Source: AP-15 sp963750195 (GTDB lineage: Bacteria > Pseudomonadota > Alphaproteobacteria > ATCC43930 > CGMCC-115725). Taken from it: a stretch of DNA of 64,000 bases. The translations under genes were made by a program, and so were the position numbers. This document shows, one piece after another, positions 26,470-35,288 of the stretch (within the stretch, counting starts at the first letter, position 1; each line of letters begins with the position of its first letter). Where the stretch lies: positions 62,001 to 126,000 of the forward strand of contig CAVVPS010000012.1 of NCBI GenBank assembly GCA_963750195.1, given 5' to 3'. The notes under the pieces are model-generated. The model was not told the DNA's origin and did no database searches. It worked only from the letters and a program-made list of their open reading frames with translations.

Positions 26470-27791
26470 ATGGGCAAATGCATTGTCGCTTTGGTCGCTG
26501 CCCTCGGCGCTGCAAGCCCTTTGTTCGGGCGCGGGCCGGCCTGCGCCCAAGGTGCGCTCGCCGCCGCCGAGGCCAGCAACATGCGGATTATCGGCCGCAG
26601 CGACCTGAACGGCGCCGGCAAGGGCGGCGAGGGGCTCGCGCTGAAACAATATGCCAATGGCCAGCGGGTCCTCTACCTCGCGCATGAATTCGGCGCCGAT
26701 GTGCTTCAGCGTGATTGACGTGACCAAGCCCGAGGATCCCGCCGTCATCACTCAGATACCGGTCGAGACGGATTTTGTGCGCTGCAACTCGCTGGGCCTG
26801 GCCGGCGACACTCTGGTCGTGGCACACCAGACCGAAAAGCCCGGTCAGCCCAACGCCGGGATCGATATCTATGACATCAGCGATCCGGTCCATCCGAAGA
26901 AGCTGTCGCATTTCGACACCTCCGGTCCGCACTCGCGCGGCGTCCACTATGTCTGGTTCACTGACGGGCATTACGCATATCTGTCGACCGGCGCGCGCGA
27001 CTTCGTTCCGCGCAATCCCGAGGACGACCAGTTCCTGATGATTGTCGACGTCTCCAATCCTGCACAGCCGCATGAGGTGGGCCGCTGGTGGCTGCCCGGG
27101 ACCCGGGTTGGCGATGCTGCCGAAGCGCCGCCGCGGGTCGAACGGCCGGATTCCGGTATCCGGATGCACTCGCTGACGATCCCGGCCGACCAGCCGAACC
27201 GAGCCTATATCGGTTGGATCGACGGCGGCTGGGTGATCCTCGATATCGGGGACAAGGCGCGGCCGCGGGCGATCGTGCGCCGCTCCTGGCAGTCGCTCGA
27301 CCAGGGGTTTGCCCACACCGTCGTGGCAATCCCCTCCCGCGGCATCGCCATCCAGAGCGAGGAGGCGATCGGGAACGACTGCAGCGATTGGCCGAAGCGC
27401 AACTGGGTCTGGGACATCTCGAACGAGCGGCATCCATATCCCGCTGGCGCCTTTTCCGCCGGTGCACGACGAGACAGCGCTGTGCCGCGCGGGCGGACGG
27501 TTCGGCTCGCACAACATCGACATGAACCGGCTGATCGGCACCTCGCGCACGCTGACGCAAACAGTCGTCGGCAGCTATTTCAACGGCGGCGTGCGCGCCT
27601 ATTCGATCACCGACCCGTCGCATCCTGTGGAGATCGGCTATGTGATCCCGCAGGCGCCGCCGGGAAATCCGACCCATACGATCCAAATCAACGATGTCTA
27701 TGTCGACGAGAACGGGCTGATATACGCCAACGACCGGCTGAGCGGGGGGCTCTACATCATCCGCTACACCGGCAGCGTCCCGTTGAACTGA
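26470..27791 (+). CDS. Exported LVIVD-repeat (beta-propeller type) protein, two frameshifts
   Basis: Signal peptide MGKCIVALVAALGAASPLFG, then propeller-like repeats of the LVIVD type: FSVIDVTKPEDPAVITQ, IDIYDISDPVHPKKLSH, LMIVDVSNPAQPHEVGR, WVILDIGDKARPRAIVR, WVWDISNERHP and VRAYSITDPSHPVEIGY. The reading frame breaks twice, each by one extra base: near 26701 (after EFGAD) and near 27437 (after ISNERHP). Each time the protein resumes in register. Repaired length is about 440 residues. Ribosome site AGGAGGACCCGA before ATG 26470. Likely a periplasmic binding or scaffold protein. Confidence 0.82.
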
Positions 27792-27821
27792 CGAGCGGCG
27801 CGACCTGAGAGCGAGACCGCG

Positions 27822-28672
27822 ATGAGCGCCAAGTCCGACGACATCGACGCCTATTGCGCGCGATCGGCTATTCCGGACCGCACGAGGCCACCCTCGCCGT
27901 ATTGCGGACGCTCGTCGCTCGGCACTCGGCCACGATCCCGTTCGAAAACCTCGATGTCCTCTTAAAGCGGCCGATCCGGCTCGACCGGCCTTCGCTCTAC
28001 GCGAAGCTCGTGGGTAAGCGGCGCGGTGGCTATTGCTTCGAGCAAAATCTGCTGCTGCTCGATGTCCTGCGCCGGATCGGTCTTAGCGCCGTCGGGCTGG
28101 CGGCGCGCGCGCAATGGGGCCGCCCGGCCGGGACGATCGGGCCGCGCACCCACATGCTGCTGCGCGTCGATTTGGCCGAAGGGCCCTACCTAGCCGATGT
28201 CGGGTTTGGCGGTCCGACCCCGACCGCACCCTTGGCGTTCCAAATCGGAAACGAGCAGGCGACGCCGCACGGGTCGTTCCGGCTGGTTGCCGCTGGCGGC
28301 GAATTCGACCTCGAAGCCAGGCTCGGTGAGGGATGGGCGAGCCTCTACCGCTTCTCGCCGCAGGAACAGATGGCGGTCGATTACGAGGTCGCGAACTGGT
28401 TTACCTCGACCCACCCGAATTCGCTGTTCGTCAATCACCTGATCGCCGCCCGCTCCGGCCCGGTGGCCCGCTACATTCTCTTCAACAACAAATTCACGGT
28501 TCGCAACCGCGACGGAACGACCGAGCGACGCACTCTTAACGACGTCTCCAAGTTCGGTGAAGTGCTCGCCCGCGACTTCGGCATCGCGCCGATCGGCGCC
28601 GACGATATTGCCGCCGTCGCAGCAATCGCAAAGGCACAGGCCGCCCATCCCAATCCTTTCGACGACGGCTAG
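27822..28672 (+). CDS. Arylamine N-acetyltransferase family protein (5' frameshift)
   Basis: Transfers acetyl from acetyl-CoA to arylamines or related acceptors through a Cys-His-Asp triad: Cys in KRRGGYCFEQN, His in GPRTHMLLRV, Asp in YLADVGFGGPTP. The start ATG 27822 gives MSAKSDDIDAYCAR, and the next frame gives IGYSGPHEATLAVLRTLVAR. One base is missing at about 27858-27863. Uninterrupted coding begins at 27854. Repaired length is ~283 residues, normal for NATs. Substrate unknown. Confidence 0.88.
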
Positions 28673-28726
28673 AATATCGCGGCGCCTGGTGCCGAGGATG
28701 ATCATCGTCGAGACGGAGCAAGCGAA

Positions 28727-29959
28727 ATGGATCAATCGGCATTCGACGAACTCGCCGGCTGGGTGACGGAGGCCGGGCTAATCGGTCGAACCGACAGCGA
28801 GCTGATGGCCGGTTTCTGCGGGCGGATCGTCGACGCGGGCATTCCTTTGGCCCGCGCCATGGTCATTCTCGACACGCTCCATCCGATATACGAGGGTCGC
28901 GTCCTGCGCTGGCGCGCGGATCTGCCGGATGCGGTCGAGGCGATCGATTACGGGCGCACCAACGAGGGCGAAGCAGCGGAGAATTGGCAACGCAGCCCAT
29001 TCTTCCATCTGCTGCAGTCGGGCGAAAAGGTGATGCGACGCCGTTTGGTCGCCGGCGACGCGGCCGATTTTTCCGCGATCTCGCAGGCCCGCGACGAGGG
29101 CATGACGGATTACCTGGCGCTTGTTCATCGATTTGCCGCGGAAGGCGTAATCGGCGAGATGGATTGCGTTTATTCATCCTGGGCGACCGATTCGCCGAAA
29201 GGATTCGGCGACGGCGCAGTCATCGCGTTGAAACGGCTCGTGCCTTTCCTCAACCTCGCCCTCAAGTCGGCCGCGCTCGCGCGCATGGCCGGGACGCTCG
29301 CCGAAACCTATCTCGGACGCGACGCGGGCCGGCGGGTGATGAGCGGCCGGATCGCCCGCGGCGTCGCCGACAAGATCAGCGCGGTGCTGTGGTACAGCGA
29401 CCTGCGCGGTTTTACCCAGATCACCGACAGCGCCGCGCCAGAGCAGATCATCCCGCTCCTCAACGACTATGCCGATGTTGTCGTTTCCGCCGTGCACGGT
29501 CATGGCGGCGATGTACTGAAACTGATCGGCGACGGGACCCTCGCCATCTTCACTGGTGAGGACCACGCGCAGGCCTGCCTCGAGGCGCTCGCCGCCGCGG
29601 CGCGGGTGCGCAATGGCGTCGTCAAGCTCAATCGAAGTCGTGCCGAAGCCGGTTTGCCGACAACCCAAGTTTATCTGGCGCTGCATGTCGGCGATGTGTT
29701 TTACGGCAATGTCGGCAGCAAGGACCGCCTCGATTTCACGGTCATCGGCCCGGCAGTGAACGAGGTCAGCCGAATCCTGGCGATGAGCCGCTCGGTCGAG
29801 CAGGATGTTCTGGTTTCGGCGAGCTTCGCGGACGCGGTTGGCGCGCAGGTGCGAAGTCGTCTGATTTCGGTCGGACGCTACGCTTTGCGCGGCGTGGCGC
29901 AACCGCAGGAGCTTTTCACCCCCGAGCCCGGTTTCGACGCGTCGCCGTTGTTGCGGTGA
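28727..29959 (+). CDS. Class III adenylate/guanylate cyclase
   Basis: 410 residues. The N-terminal ~210 residues form a sensor-like region of unknown fold that is found in many rhizobial and Rhodospirillales cyclases. The catalytic domain begins at SAVLWYSDLRGFTQITD, whose Asp binds metal. The second metal Asp is in HGGDVLKLIGDGTLAIF. The transition-state Asn and Arg are in LDFTVIGPAVNEVSRI. All catalytic residues appear present, so it should make a cyclic nucleotide, probably cAMP. Soluble; no membrane helices. ATG 28727 is 54 bases after the NAT gene. Confidence 0.9.
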   Translation: MDQSAFDELAGWVTEAGLIGRTDSELMAGFCGRIVDAGIPLARAMVILDTLHPIYEGRVLRWRADLPDAVEAIDYGRTNEGEAAENWQRSPFFHLLQSGEKVMRRRLVAGDAADFSAISQARDEGMTDYLALVHRFAAEGVIGEMDCVYSSWATDSPKGFGDGAVIALKRLVPFLNLALKSAALARMAGTLAETYLGRDAGRRVMSGRIARGVADKISAVLWYSDLRGFTQITDSAAPEQIIPLLNDYADVVVSAVHGHGGDVLKLIGDGTLAIFTGEDHAQACLEALAAAARVRNGVVKLNRSRAEAGLPTTQVYLALHVGDVFYGNVGSKDRLDFTVIGPAVNEVSRILAMSRSVEQDVLVSASFADAVGAQVRSRLISVGRYALRGVAQPQELFTPEPGFDASPLLR

Positions 29960-30029
29960 CCCCGCAGGTCGGCGTCGCGCCGGCGCGTTCGTCGTGCTAT
30001 TGGTTGCGCGGGAAATTCGTGAGGAAGCC

Positions 30030-30518
30030 ATGATCCATCATCTTTCGATCGCCGCCCGCGACCCGAAGCATGTCGCCGGGGTTCTCGCCGAATTCATGGG
30101 CGGCAAAGCGGTTCCGTTCCCGCCCAATCCGGGGAGCTTCTTCGCCCTTCAGCTCGACGAGCACGGGTCGGGCGTCGAGGTCTATCCGGCGGGGACGGAG
30201 CTTCAGCCGGGCGGCAGCGATGGCGCGGGTTTTGCGAAAAAACCGGAAGGGCGCGGCTATGGCCCGACCCATTTCGCGCTCAGCGTCGCCGCGCAAGCTG
30301 ACGCCGTCGAGGCGATTGCGGGCCGTGAAGGCTGGCAATGCTACCGCTGCAACCGGGGCCCGTTCCATGTGATCGAAGTGTGGGTCGAGAACGAGTCGAT
30401 GGTCGAGATCCTGCCGCCCGAATACGCGGCCGAATACCTCGCCTGGACCCGGCCCGACAGGATCGCGACGGCGATGGCGGCGGCGCCGACCCGGCCATCC
30501 CGGCTGCGCCCGGCGTAG
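30030..30518 (+). CDS. VOC/glyoxalase-superfamily protein
   Basis: 162 residues from ATG 30030 (GAGGAAGCC just upstream). MIHHLSIAARDPKHVAGVLA places the first metal-type His at residue 3 or 4. A second strand set carries GPTHFALSVAA, and GPFHVIEVWVENESMVEILP provides further His/Glu positions of the vicinal-oxygen-chelate fold. Two beta-alpha-beta-beta-beta units fit the length. The specific reaction cannot be told. Confidence 0.75.
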   Translation: MIHHLSIAARDPKHVAGVLAEFMGGKAVPFPPNPGSFFALQLDEHGSGVEVYPAGTELQPGGSDGAGFAKKPEGRGYGPTHFALSVAAQADAVEAIAGREGWQCYRCNRGPFHVIEVWVENESMVEILPPEYAAEYLAWTRPDRIATAMAAAPTRPSRLRPA

Positions 30519-30639
30519 GTTCGGGCCGGACGTGGTCTTGACCGTGTCGGCGGCTCGCTCCGGCCACGCGCTGCTACAACCATAACGAGAGCCTGAAATT
30601 ACGGTCCGCTGCACTTGCAGCCGAATTAGCAGCGAGAGC

Positions 30640-31131
30640 TCACCATTTAGTTGAGTGGTGGCTGCCGGCCTCGATGCCGGGCGGATAAGCGGCCTGGCTG
30701 GTTTCGAGAAGTTGCAGGCGCCGGTCGAAATCGCTGGTCTCGATGGTTCGGACGAAGGTGACGATGATCTGAGCGATTTGGCCCGCCTCACTTGGCGTGA
30801 TGACCCCTTGGGCGAGTGCCGGGGCGATCGCCCCCCATCGCCCCGGCGACATCGGCGGCGCTGGTGATCCGCGGCATCGTGAGCCTCACCGCGCGTCGCG
30901 GGGGAGAACCCGTTCGACGCACAGCCGCAAAGCCGTCGGATCGCCGCCGAGGGCGAGTTCGACAGCCTTGCGGGTCAGCGCTTCGGCTTCGTCCGCAAGC
31001 AGCATCTGGGCGGCGATTGTCGCCTTGTTGCGCGAGCCGAGCTGCCTTCCGCCGGGGTTGCCCGATTGTCCCTTTGCAAACGGCCGCCCGCGCACCCGTT
31101 CCGCCAATCTCTCCGCGACATCGTTAGCCAT
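30640..31131 (-). pseudogene. DUF5681-domain protein, broken by two indels
   Basis: MANDVAERLAERVRGRPFAK then GQSGNPGGRQLGSRNKAT is the DUF5681 N-terminal signature, and ALTRKAVELALGGDPTALRL continues it. The frame stops at 30886 (LPRDAR) but resumes in a second frame (RLTMPRITSAADVAGAMG), then in a third (GAIAPALAQGVITPSEAGQI) that runs to 30640. The breaks fall in a C5 run (one base missing, about 30900) and a G6 run (one base extra, about 30830). DUF5681 proteins often lie near prophage or plasmid genes, but none is seen here. Homopolymer errors are as likely as true decay. Confidence 0.75.
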
Positions 31132-31313
31132 CCCATCTCCTTCGTCAGTGGGCGCCCGCTTAAAGCGCCGCGATCGCTGCGATACCTGACATGCGAATAG
31201 GACAATTTAATGGTCACCTAAATCGCAATGGAGAAGCTGGCCGTCGCCCGATTGCTGGGCCGGCGGCCGCCGATGCGGGCTCGCCCGGTTAAGGCCGGGG
31301 ATTGAAGGCACCT

Positions 31314-31430
31314 ATGGGCGGCTCTGCTGCGAAGGATGGCAAAGCCGAGATGCGGGCGGAGGAAAGCCTCACCATCTTCGTCAGAGAATTGAACGGTTGT
31401 GCCCCTGATCAGCTCAAATTGCGGATTTAG
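31314..31430 (+). CDS. Possible 38-residue leader-like ORF upstream of the aspartic protease
   Basis: MGGSAAKDGKAEMRAEESLT then IFVRELNGCAPDQLKLRI. ATG 31314 has GAAGG six bases upstream. Its TAG ends three bases before the ATG of the aspartic protease gene, which has no visible ribosome site of its own, so translation could be coupled. No family recognised. The rest of the 31132-31433 gap shows nothing. Confidence 0.35.
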   Translation: MGGSAAKDGKAEMRAEESLTIFVRELNGCAPDQLKLRI

Positions 31431-31433
31431 TTC

Positions 31434-32372
31434 ATGCCTCCGATCGCCTACCGGGTGGGACGCCCATTAGCAGGGTTCACACTGCTGCTGTTGGTGCTGG
31501 CGAGCCGTCCATCAGGTGCCGCATGCGATCTCGTGCAGATCGCTCGGGTGCCACTTGAGCTCAAGAACCATCTCTTCATTGTCCCGGTCACCCTTAACGG
31601 CCATGCGATCGGCATGCTGTTGGACACGGGTGCGCAAAAAAGCATGCTGGGCGAAGCGGCGGTTCAGCGATTGAACCTGGTTCGCGACCCGCGATCCCTC
31701 ACTTCGCTCATGGGTCTGAGTGGCAGTTCGGCCCAGCCAGACGCCCGCATCGACAGCATGTCGATCGGCGCTGCGGCGTTGTCGTTGAACCGGCTGGCGG
31801 TGAACTCGTTTGGCGGTCACCAGCCATTCGATGGCATCCTCGGCCTGGACATCCTGCGGGATTACGATCTTGACATCGACGGGCCGAAACGGGTGCTGAC
31901 GCTGTATCGCATCCGGCGATGCGAGCCGGCGCCGCCCCCCTGGGACGAGGCGGCCGCGCCAATCGCCGGATTTTCCACGCGAACGGGCTGGTTGAAATTG
32001 CCGTTCAAGCTCAACGGCGTCGAGGGAACCGGCTTCCTGGATACCGGCGCATCCAACACGATGATCACGCCCCAAATGGCGCAGCGGCTCGGTCTCACCG
32101 ATCAGGAGTTGGAGAACGATCCCATGATCAAACTTCATGTGATTGCCGGCGACGACACTCCATCACACGTCCATTGGTTTGACAGCCTCCAGATCGGTCC
32201 CGCGATATCACGACACCCTTATGCCTATGTGTTGGCAAAGACGCCGAGCCCGCTCGGCGGGGAGCGGAACTTTGGCGAAGGCGTTATCGGCGTTGATTTT
32301 CTGGGCACCCAGCGCATTTGGATCTCGGTTGGGACTGGGCGCCTTTATCTGGCGGGGAATGGCGGTGGCTGA
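31434..32372 (+). CDS. Exported retropepsin-like aspartic protease with two DTG motifs
   Basis: 312 residues. An N-terminal hydrophobic segment (LAGFTLLLLVLASRPSGAA) acts as signal peptide or anchor. Two related domains follow. The first has MLLDTGAQKSML and later FDGILGLDILRDYDLDID; the second has GFLDTGASNTMITPQMAQRL and later GEGVIGVDFLGTQRIWI. Each thus carries a catalytic DTG and the Gly-containing psi-loop partner, like a fused retropepsin pair or a minimal pepsin. Both active-site Asp are kept, so activity is plausible in the periplasm. Substrate unknown. Confidence 0.83.
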   Translation: MPPIAYRVGRPLAGFTLLLLVLASRPSGAACDLVQIARVPLELKNHLFIVPVTLNGHAIGMLLDTGAQKSMLGEAAVQRLNLVRDPRSLTSLMGLSGSSAQPDARIDSMSIGAAALSLNRLAVNSFGGHQPFDGILGLDILRDYDLDIDGPKRVLTLYRIRRCEPAPPPWDEAAAPIAGFSTRTGWLKLPFKLNGVEGTGFLDTGASNTMITPQMAQRLGLTDQELENDPMIKLHVIAGDDTPSHVHWFDSLQIGPAISRHPYAYVLAKTPSPLGGERNFGEGVIGVDFLGTQRIWISVGTGRLYLAGNGGG

Positions 32373-32413
32373 ATTGCGGCCGGCGGGCATTCGCCATAAG
32401 AGGTTATTAGTGA

Positions 32414-32512
32414 ATGACAAACTTAGCGGGATCCTCGATGTTCGTCGACGCATCGGCCTTCGTCCCGATCCTGACCCACGAACCGGATGCGTGGCAAAGA
32501 ACCATCAGTTAA
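32414..32512 (+). pseudogene. VapC (PIN-domain toxin) N-terminal remnant
   Basis: MTNLAGSSMFVDASAFVPIL followed by THEPDA is the start of a VapC toxin, with the first catalytic Asp in FVDASAF. The frame then leaves homology and stops after 32 codons. No antitoxin and no C-terminal part is present. It lies 100 bases before an IS110 fragment, so this looks like the scar of a lost toxin-antitoxin cassette. Confidence 0.6.
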
Positions 32513-32613
32513 AATCTATGGCGAAGGTAAAAACGCGAAAATTCTCAGAAGAGACGTGCTGAAAGCGTCCGCCTATACGGTCGCCGGATCAACCGGTTCA
32601 CCAGGAAGCGATC

Positions 32614-32727
32614 ATGGGTGTGTTCATCGGGCTCGACATGTCCCTCAGCAAGACGGCGGCCAGCGTTGTCGACCGTGACGGCGTGGTCGAATTTCCTTGC
32701 CAGGCAAGCCGCCATGCCCAATTGTGA
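32614..32727 (+). pseudogene. IS110-family transposase N-terminal remnant
   Basis: MGVFIGLDMSLSKTAASVVD then RDGVVEF matches the N-terminus of IS110-type DEDD transposases (GLDxSxxxT, with the first acidic residue). It stops after 37 residues. No terminal inverted repeats are expected in this family, and I could not define element ends. It marks the left side of the AT-richer exported gene pair. Confidence 0.55.
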
Positions 32728-32814
32728 CCTCGATTACCCTGGCCACAAGCTTGGGAATCCGGGGGGATACCGGTTTATCCGCGGCCGCTTGCCGTGCTGA
32801 CGGGGACCAGCGAC

Positions 32815-33891
32815 ATGTTAGCTCTCTCAACGACCTTCAAATTTCACCTCCCGAGGCGCGTCGTAAAGTGGACCAATCGCGCGAAAAAGCTGGCCGTCTC
32901 GGCTGTAGTCATCTGCATTTCCCTCCTTGGAAGTAGTATGCCTCTTCACGCTCAGAACATATCGTGTAGCGGTTCCATGACGGGAACGTTCGGCAATGTC
33001 ACCGTTCCGAATGGTGCATCCTGCACCTTGTCCGACGCGATTGTGGGAGGCAATATCCAGGTCGGGACCAATGCGACTCTTTCAGTTGGTGCGACATCAA
33101 CAATTACTGGCAATGTTCAGGCTAATCAGTGCGGGTCCGTGCTTTTGAGTGGCGCGGTTGTGATCGTCGGCAACGTCCAGATTCAACAGTGTGCGGCGCG
33201 GAGCGGTTACGTCGGCCCCGGGATTCAGATCGAGGGCAACTTCGAGTGCCAAAACAATAGCGGCGCCTGTGTGGCTGATAACGGCGCAGTCGGCGGCAAC
33301 GTGCAAATCCAGAACAACTCGTCTTCGACCGCGGCAGACGTCAGCGCCAACGTCATCGGTGGGAACCTGCAGTGCCAGCAAAATTCTCCTGCACCCGTCG
33401 ACGCCCTTGGACCGAATGTGGTCTCCGGAAATCTACAAGGCCAGTGTGGTACAAGTCTCGGCTTTTCCGCGCTAAGTCTCCCATCGGGCTTTCGACCAAA
33501 CGTGAATGCTTTCGGTGCTGGAGGGCCAATTTCGTTGGACAATTTCGGAGGACATTACTTGCATGGCGGTGATATCCCTGCCGGCGGAGCGGCTATAGAC
33601 ATCACGACCATTGTACAACCTGGCGTTCCTTTGGTCGACTTTATTGGGAACGAGTTGCAGGGGGCGACAATCATATCTACCAATTCTGTCGTAATTTCTG
33701 GCTCAACCGGTTTAGAAATGTTTTACACCGTTTCTTTTGGCCCCGTAACTTACAACTTTGTAACAAGTTATGTGGGAAACAGCGGTCTTCTGTATAAATT
33801 CTATTTGACGTATAATGCCGCTGATCCGTTGGAGACCTCGTTCCAAGCTGCGTACCAGCAGGTGCTGCAGTCGTTTCAATTTGGCCCATAG
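32815..33891 (+). CDS. Exported solenoid protein with eight ~20-residue repeats
   Basis: 358 residues from ATG 32815 (GTG at 32794 also in frame). A basic N-terminus and hydrophobic stretch (KLAVSAVVICISLLGSSMPL) end at HAQ, a signal peptide. Residues ~60-210 contain eight repeats, each opening GN plus a hydrophobic residue (Gly-Asn at about 60, 79, 99, 119, 141, 161, 183 and 205), 19-22 residues apart. This is typical of a right-handed beta-helix. Six or more Cys fall in the repeats. The C-terminal ~140 residues form a separate domain ending QVLQSFQFGP. AT-richer than the flanks. Function unknown; probably secreted or surface-bound. Confidence 0.72.
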   Translation: MLALSTTFKFHLPRRVVKWTNRAKKLAVSAVVICISLLGSSMPLHAQNISCSGSMTGTFGNVTVPNGASCTLSDAIVGGNIQVGTNATLSVGATSTITGNVQANQCGSVLLSGAVVIVGNVQIQQCAARSGYVGPGIQIEGNFECQNNSGACVADNGAVGGNVQIQNNSSSTAADVSANVIGGNLQCQQNSPAPVDALGPNVVSGNLQGQCGTSLGFSALSLPSGFRPNVNAFGAGGPISLDNFGGHYLHGGDIPAGGAAIDITTIVQPGVPLVDFIGNELQGATIISTNSVVISGSTGLEMFYTVSFGPVTYNFVTSYVGNSGLLYKFYLTYNAADPLETSFQAAYQQVLQSFQFGP

Positions 33892-33903
33892 GGAGAGATT
33901 CAC

Positions 33904-34947
33904 ATGCGGTACACCGTCATGGCTCGCCTTATGATGTTGATGGTCCTGTTCTGTGGGCCGCGTGCTCTGGCAGAGCCCTTTGACTCGAACCTGGGGCCCG
34001 AGATTGATAACTATATGGCGGCCTGGTATCAGAGAGGAGGGCATACGCCTCCGGTCCTAGTCGGCTACGGATCAGTGTTGTACCAATCCGGTTTGCTCTG
34101 GGATGTAGACCCCCGGCTAATTGTCGCAATTTCTATCGAGGAATCGAGTGCGGGCACAGACTTCAACCCTACATCGCAATGTCAATTACCTGACATTTGG
34201 GGTTGGCATTGCGCCCCGCCTAAGTACCACAGTAATCCCTACTCTGGTTACACACTTCAATTCGCAATCGACGATTTTACATCCCGGTTCAAGTTTCTGT
34301 ACTTGAAAAAGGGCCGAAAATCACTTTCGGCAATCGCACCAGTATATTGTGACTTCAAAACTGATCCCAAGGGATGCGCGCAGTGGGAGGCCACCGTCAC
34401 GACCGGCTACACCTCGGTTCCAACTCTCGGTTCGACACCAGCCCAGGCCGGAAATCTAAATGATCTCTCTTTTCATCCCGGCTTGGTAATCAACGGCACC
34501 ATCAATTTCACGCGTACTACTTGCTACCAGCTTACGCCGGGCTACTGTAACAACCCTGATAATAAGGCAACCGGATCCTTCGTTTACGACAAGACATCAG
34601 ACACCTTCACGAGCTTCACCGTCGCCTGGCACTCGCTCTCGTTCGATTTTACGTCTGTCGCCAACTTGTTCGCAGACGCATCCGCCAGAGGCTGTGCGTC
34701 GTTGCCGAAGGGGAATGCGTTCATCGAAGACTTGGTCTGCGCCCCAGCCACCACCCAATCACCATCTTTTCAGAATGGAACTTCGAACGGCCTGCCCGTG
34801 TCTTGGCAGGGGTACGACAACGTGGATGGCGCGGAGTCCTTTGCATTTTTCTTCTTTACCGGCTCCCAAAGCGATGTTAAGTCTTCCGGTGGCACCAACG
34901 ACGAGATCGATTTAGGCAACTATACGGTAAGTCTGTCTCTACCGTAA
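33904..34947 (+). CDS. Exported lysozyme/glucosaminidase-like protein
   Basis: 347 residues with a signal peptide (MARLMMLMVLFCGPRALA). Residues ~50-130 read like the core of the lysozyme-type or endo-beta-N-acetylglucosaminidase fold: YQSGLLWDVDPRLIVAISIE, then ESSAGTDF, where Glu79 or Glu80 would be the catalytic acid, then WGWHC and a segment on sampling (FAIDDFTSRFKFLYLKKG). The last ~200 residues are of unknown fold with several Cys. It follows the solenoid gene by 12 bases with GGGAGAG between, so they form one operon. A peptidoglycan- or glycan-cleaving role is inference. Confidence 0.62.
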   Translation: MRYTVMARLMMLMVLFCGPRALAEPFDSNLGPEIDNYMAAWYQRGGHTPPVLVGYGSVLYQSGLLWDVDPRLIVAISIEESSAGTDFNPTSQCQLPDIWGWHCAPPKYHSNPYSGYTLQFAIDDFTSRFKFLYLKKGRKSLSAIAPVYCDFKTDPKGCAQWEATVTTGYTSVPTLGSTPAQAGNLNDLSFHPGLVINGTINFTRTTCYQLTPGYCNNPDNKATGSFVYDKTSDTFTSFTVAWHSLSFDFTSVANLFADASARGCASLPKGNAFIEDLVCAPATTQSPSFQNGTSNGLPVSWQGYDNVDGAESFAFFFFTGSQSDVKSSGGTNDEIDLGNYTVSLSLP

Positions 34948-34998
34948 TCATCAATTACGGCAGGATGGGCGGGAAGTTTGACGTTCTCGCAGGCAATC

Positions 34999-35166
34999 TT
35001 ATCTCAGATAATCGTGAAGTTGCCGCCGCCTAATTTCACAAGGGCGGCCGTCAGGCTCGACGCTGAGCCCGATTATTAGCCGAGCGATATCTTCCCAAGT
35101 CCCAATGCCGGCGGCGTTCGCCAGCCGCACGAGTTCGTCGCGCGCGGCTCGAGCAGCCGAAGGCAT
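34999..35166 (-). pseudogene. Remnant of an unknown small gene
   Basis: A 55-residue frame (MPSAARAARDELVRLANAAG, then IGTWEDIARLIIGLSVEPDG) with protein-like composition. Just upstream, in another frame (about 35166-35270), is ADMLVEGRGFVGHECLRLLE, and the two would join smoothly with one base change near 35150. I infer one gene of ~90 residues that is broken. It has no recognised family. The rest of the 34948-35288 gap holds nothing else that I can support. Confidence 0.35.
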
Positions 35167-35288
35167 TCATGACCGACGAAGCCTCTGCCTTCAACCAACA
35201 TGTCTGCGAAATCGAGATCGCCGGCGCCCCGCTTCAGATGGTCCTCGTGGTGGCGGGGGCACTCATGGGGTGGTTTGAGAAGAGCCGG

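Noticed and set aside
32373..32814. An intact insertion sequence
   Set aside because: Only the first ~37 residues of an IS110-type transposase remain, and no ends or target duplication could be defined.
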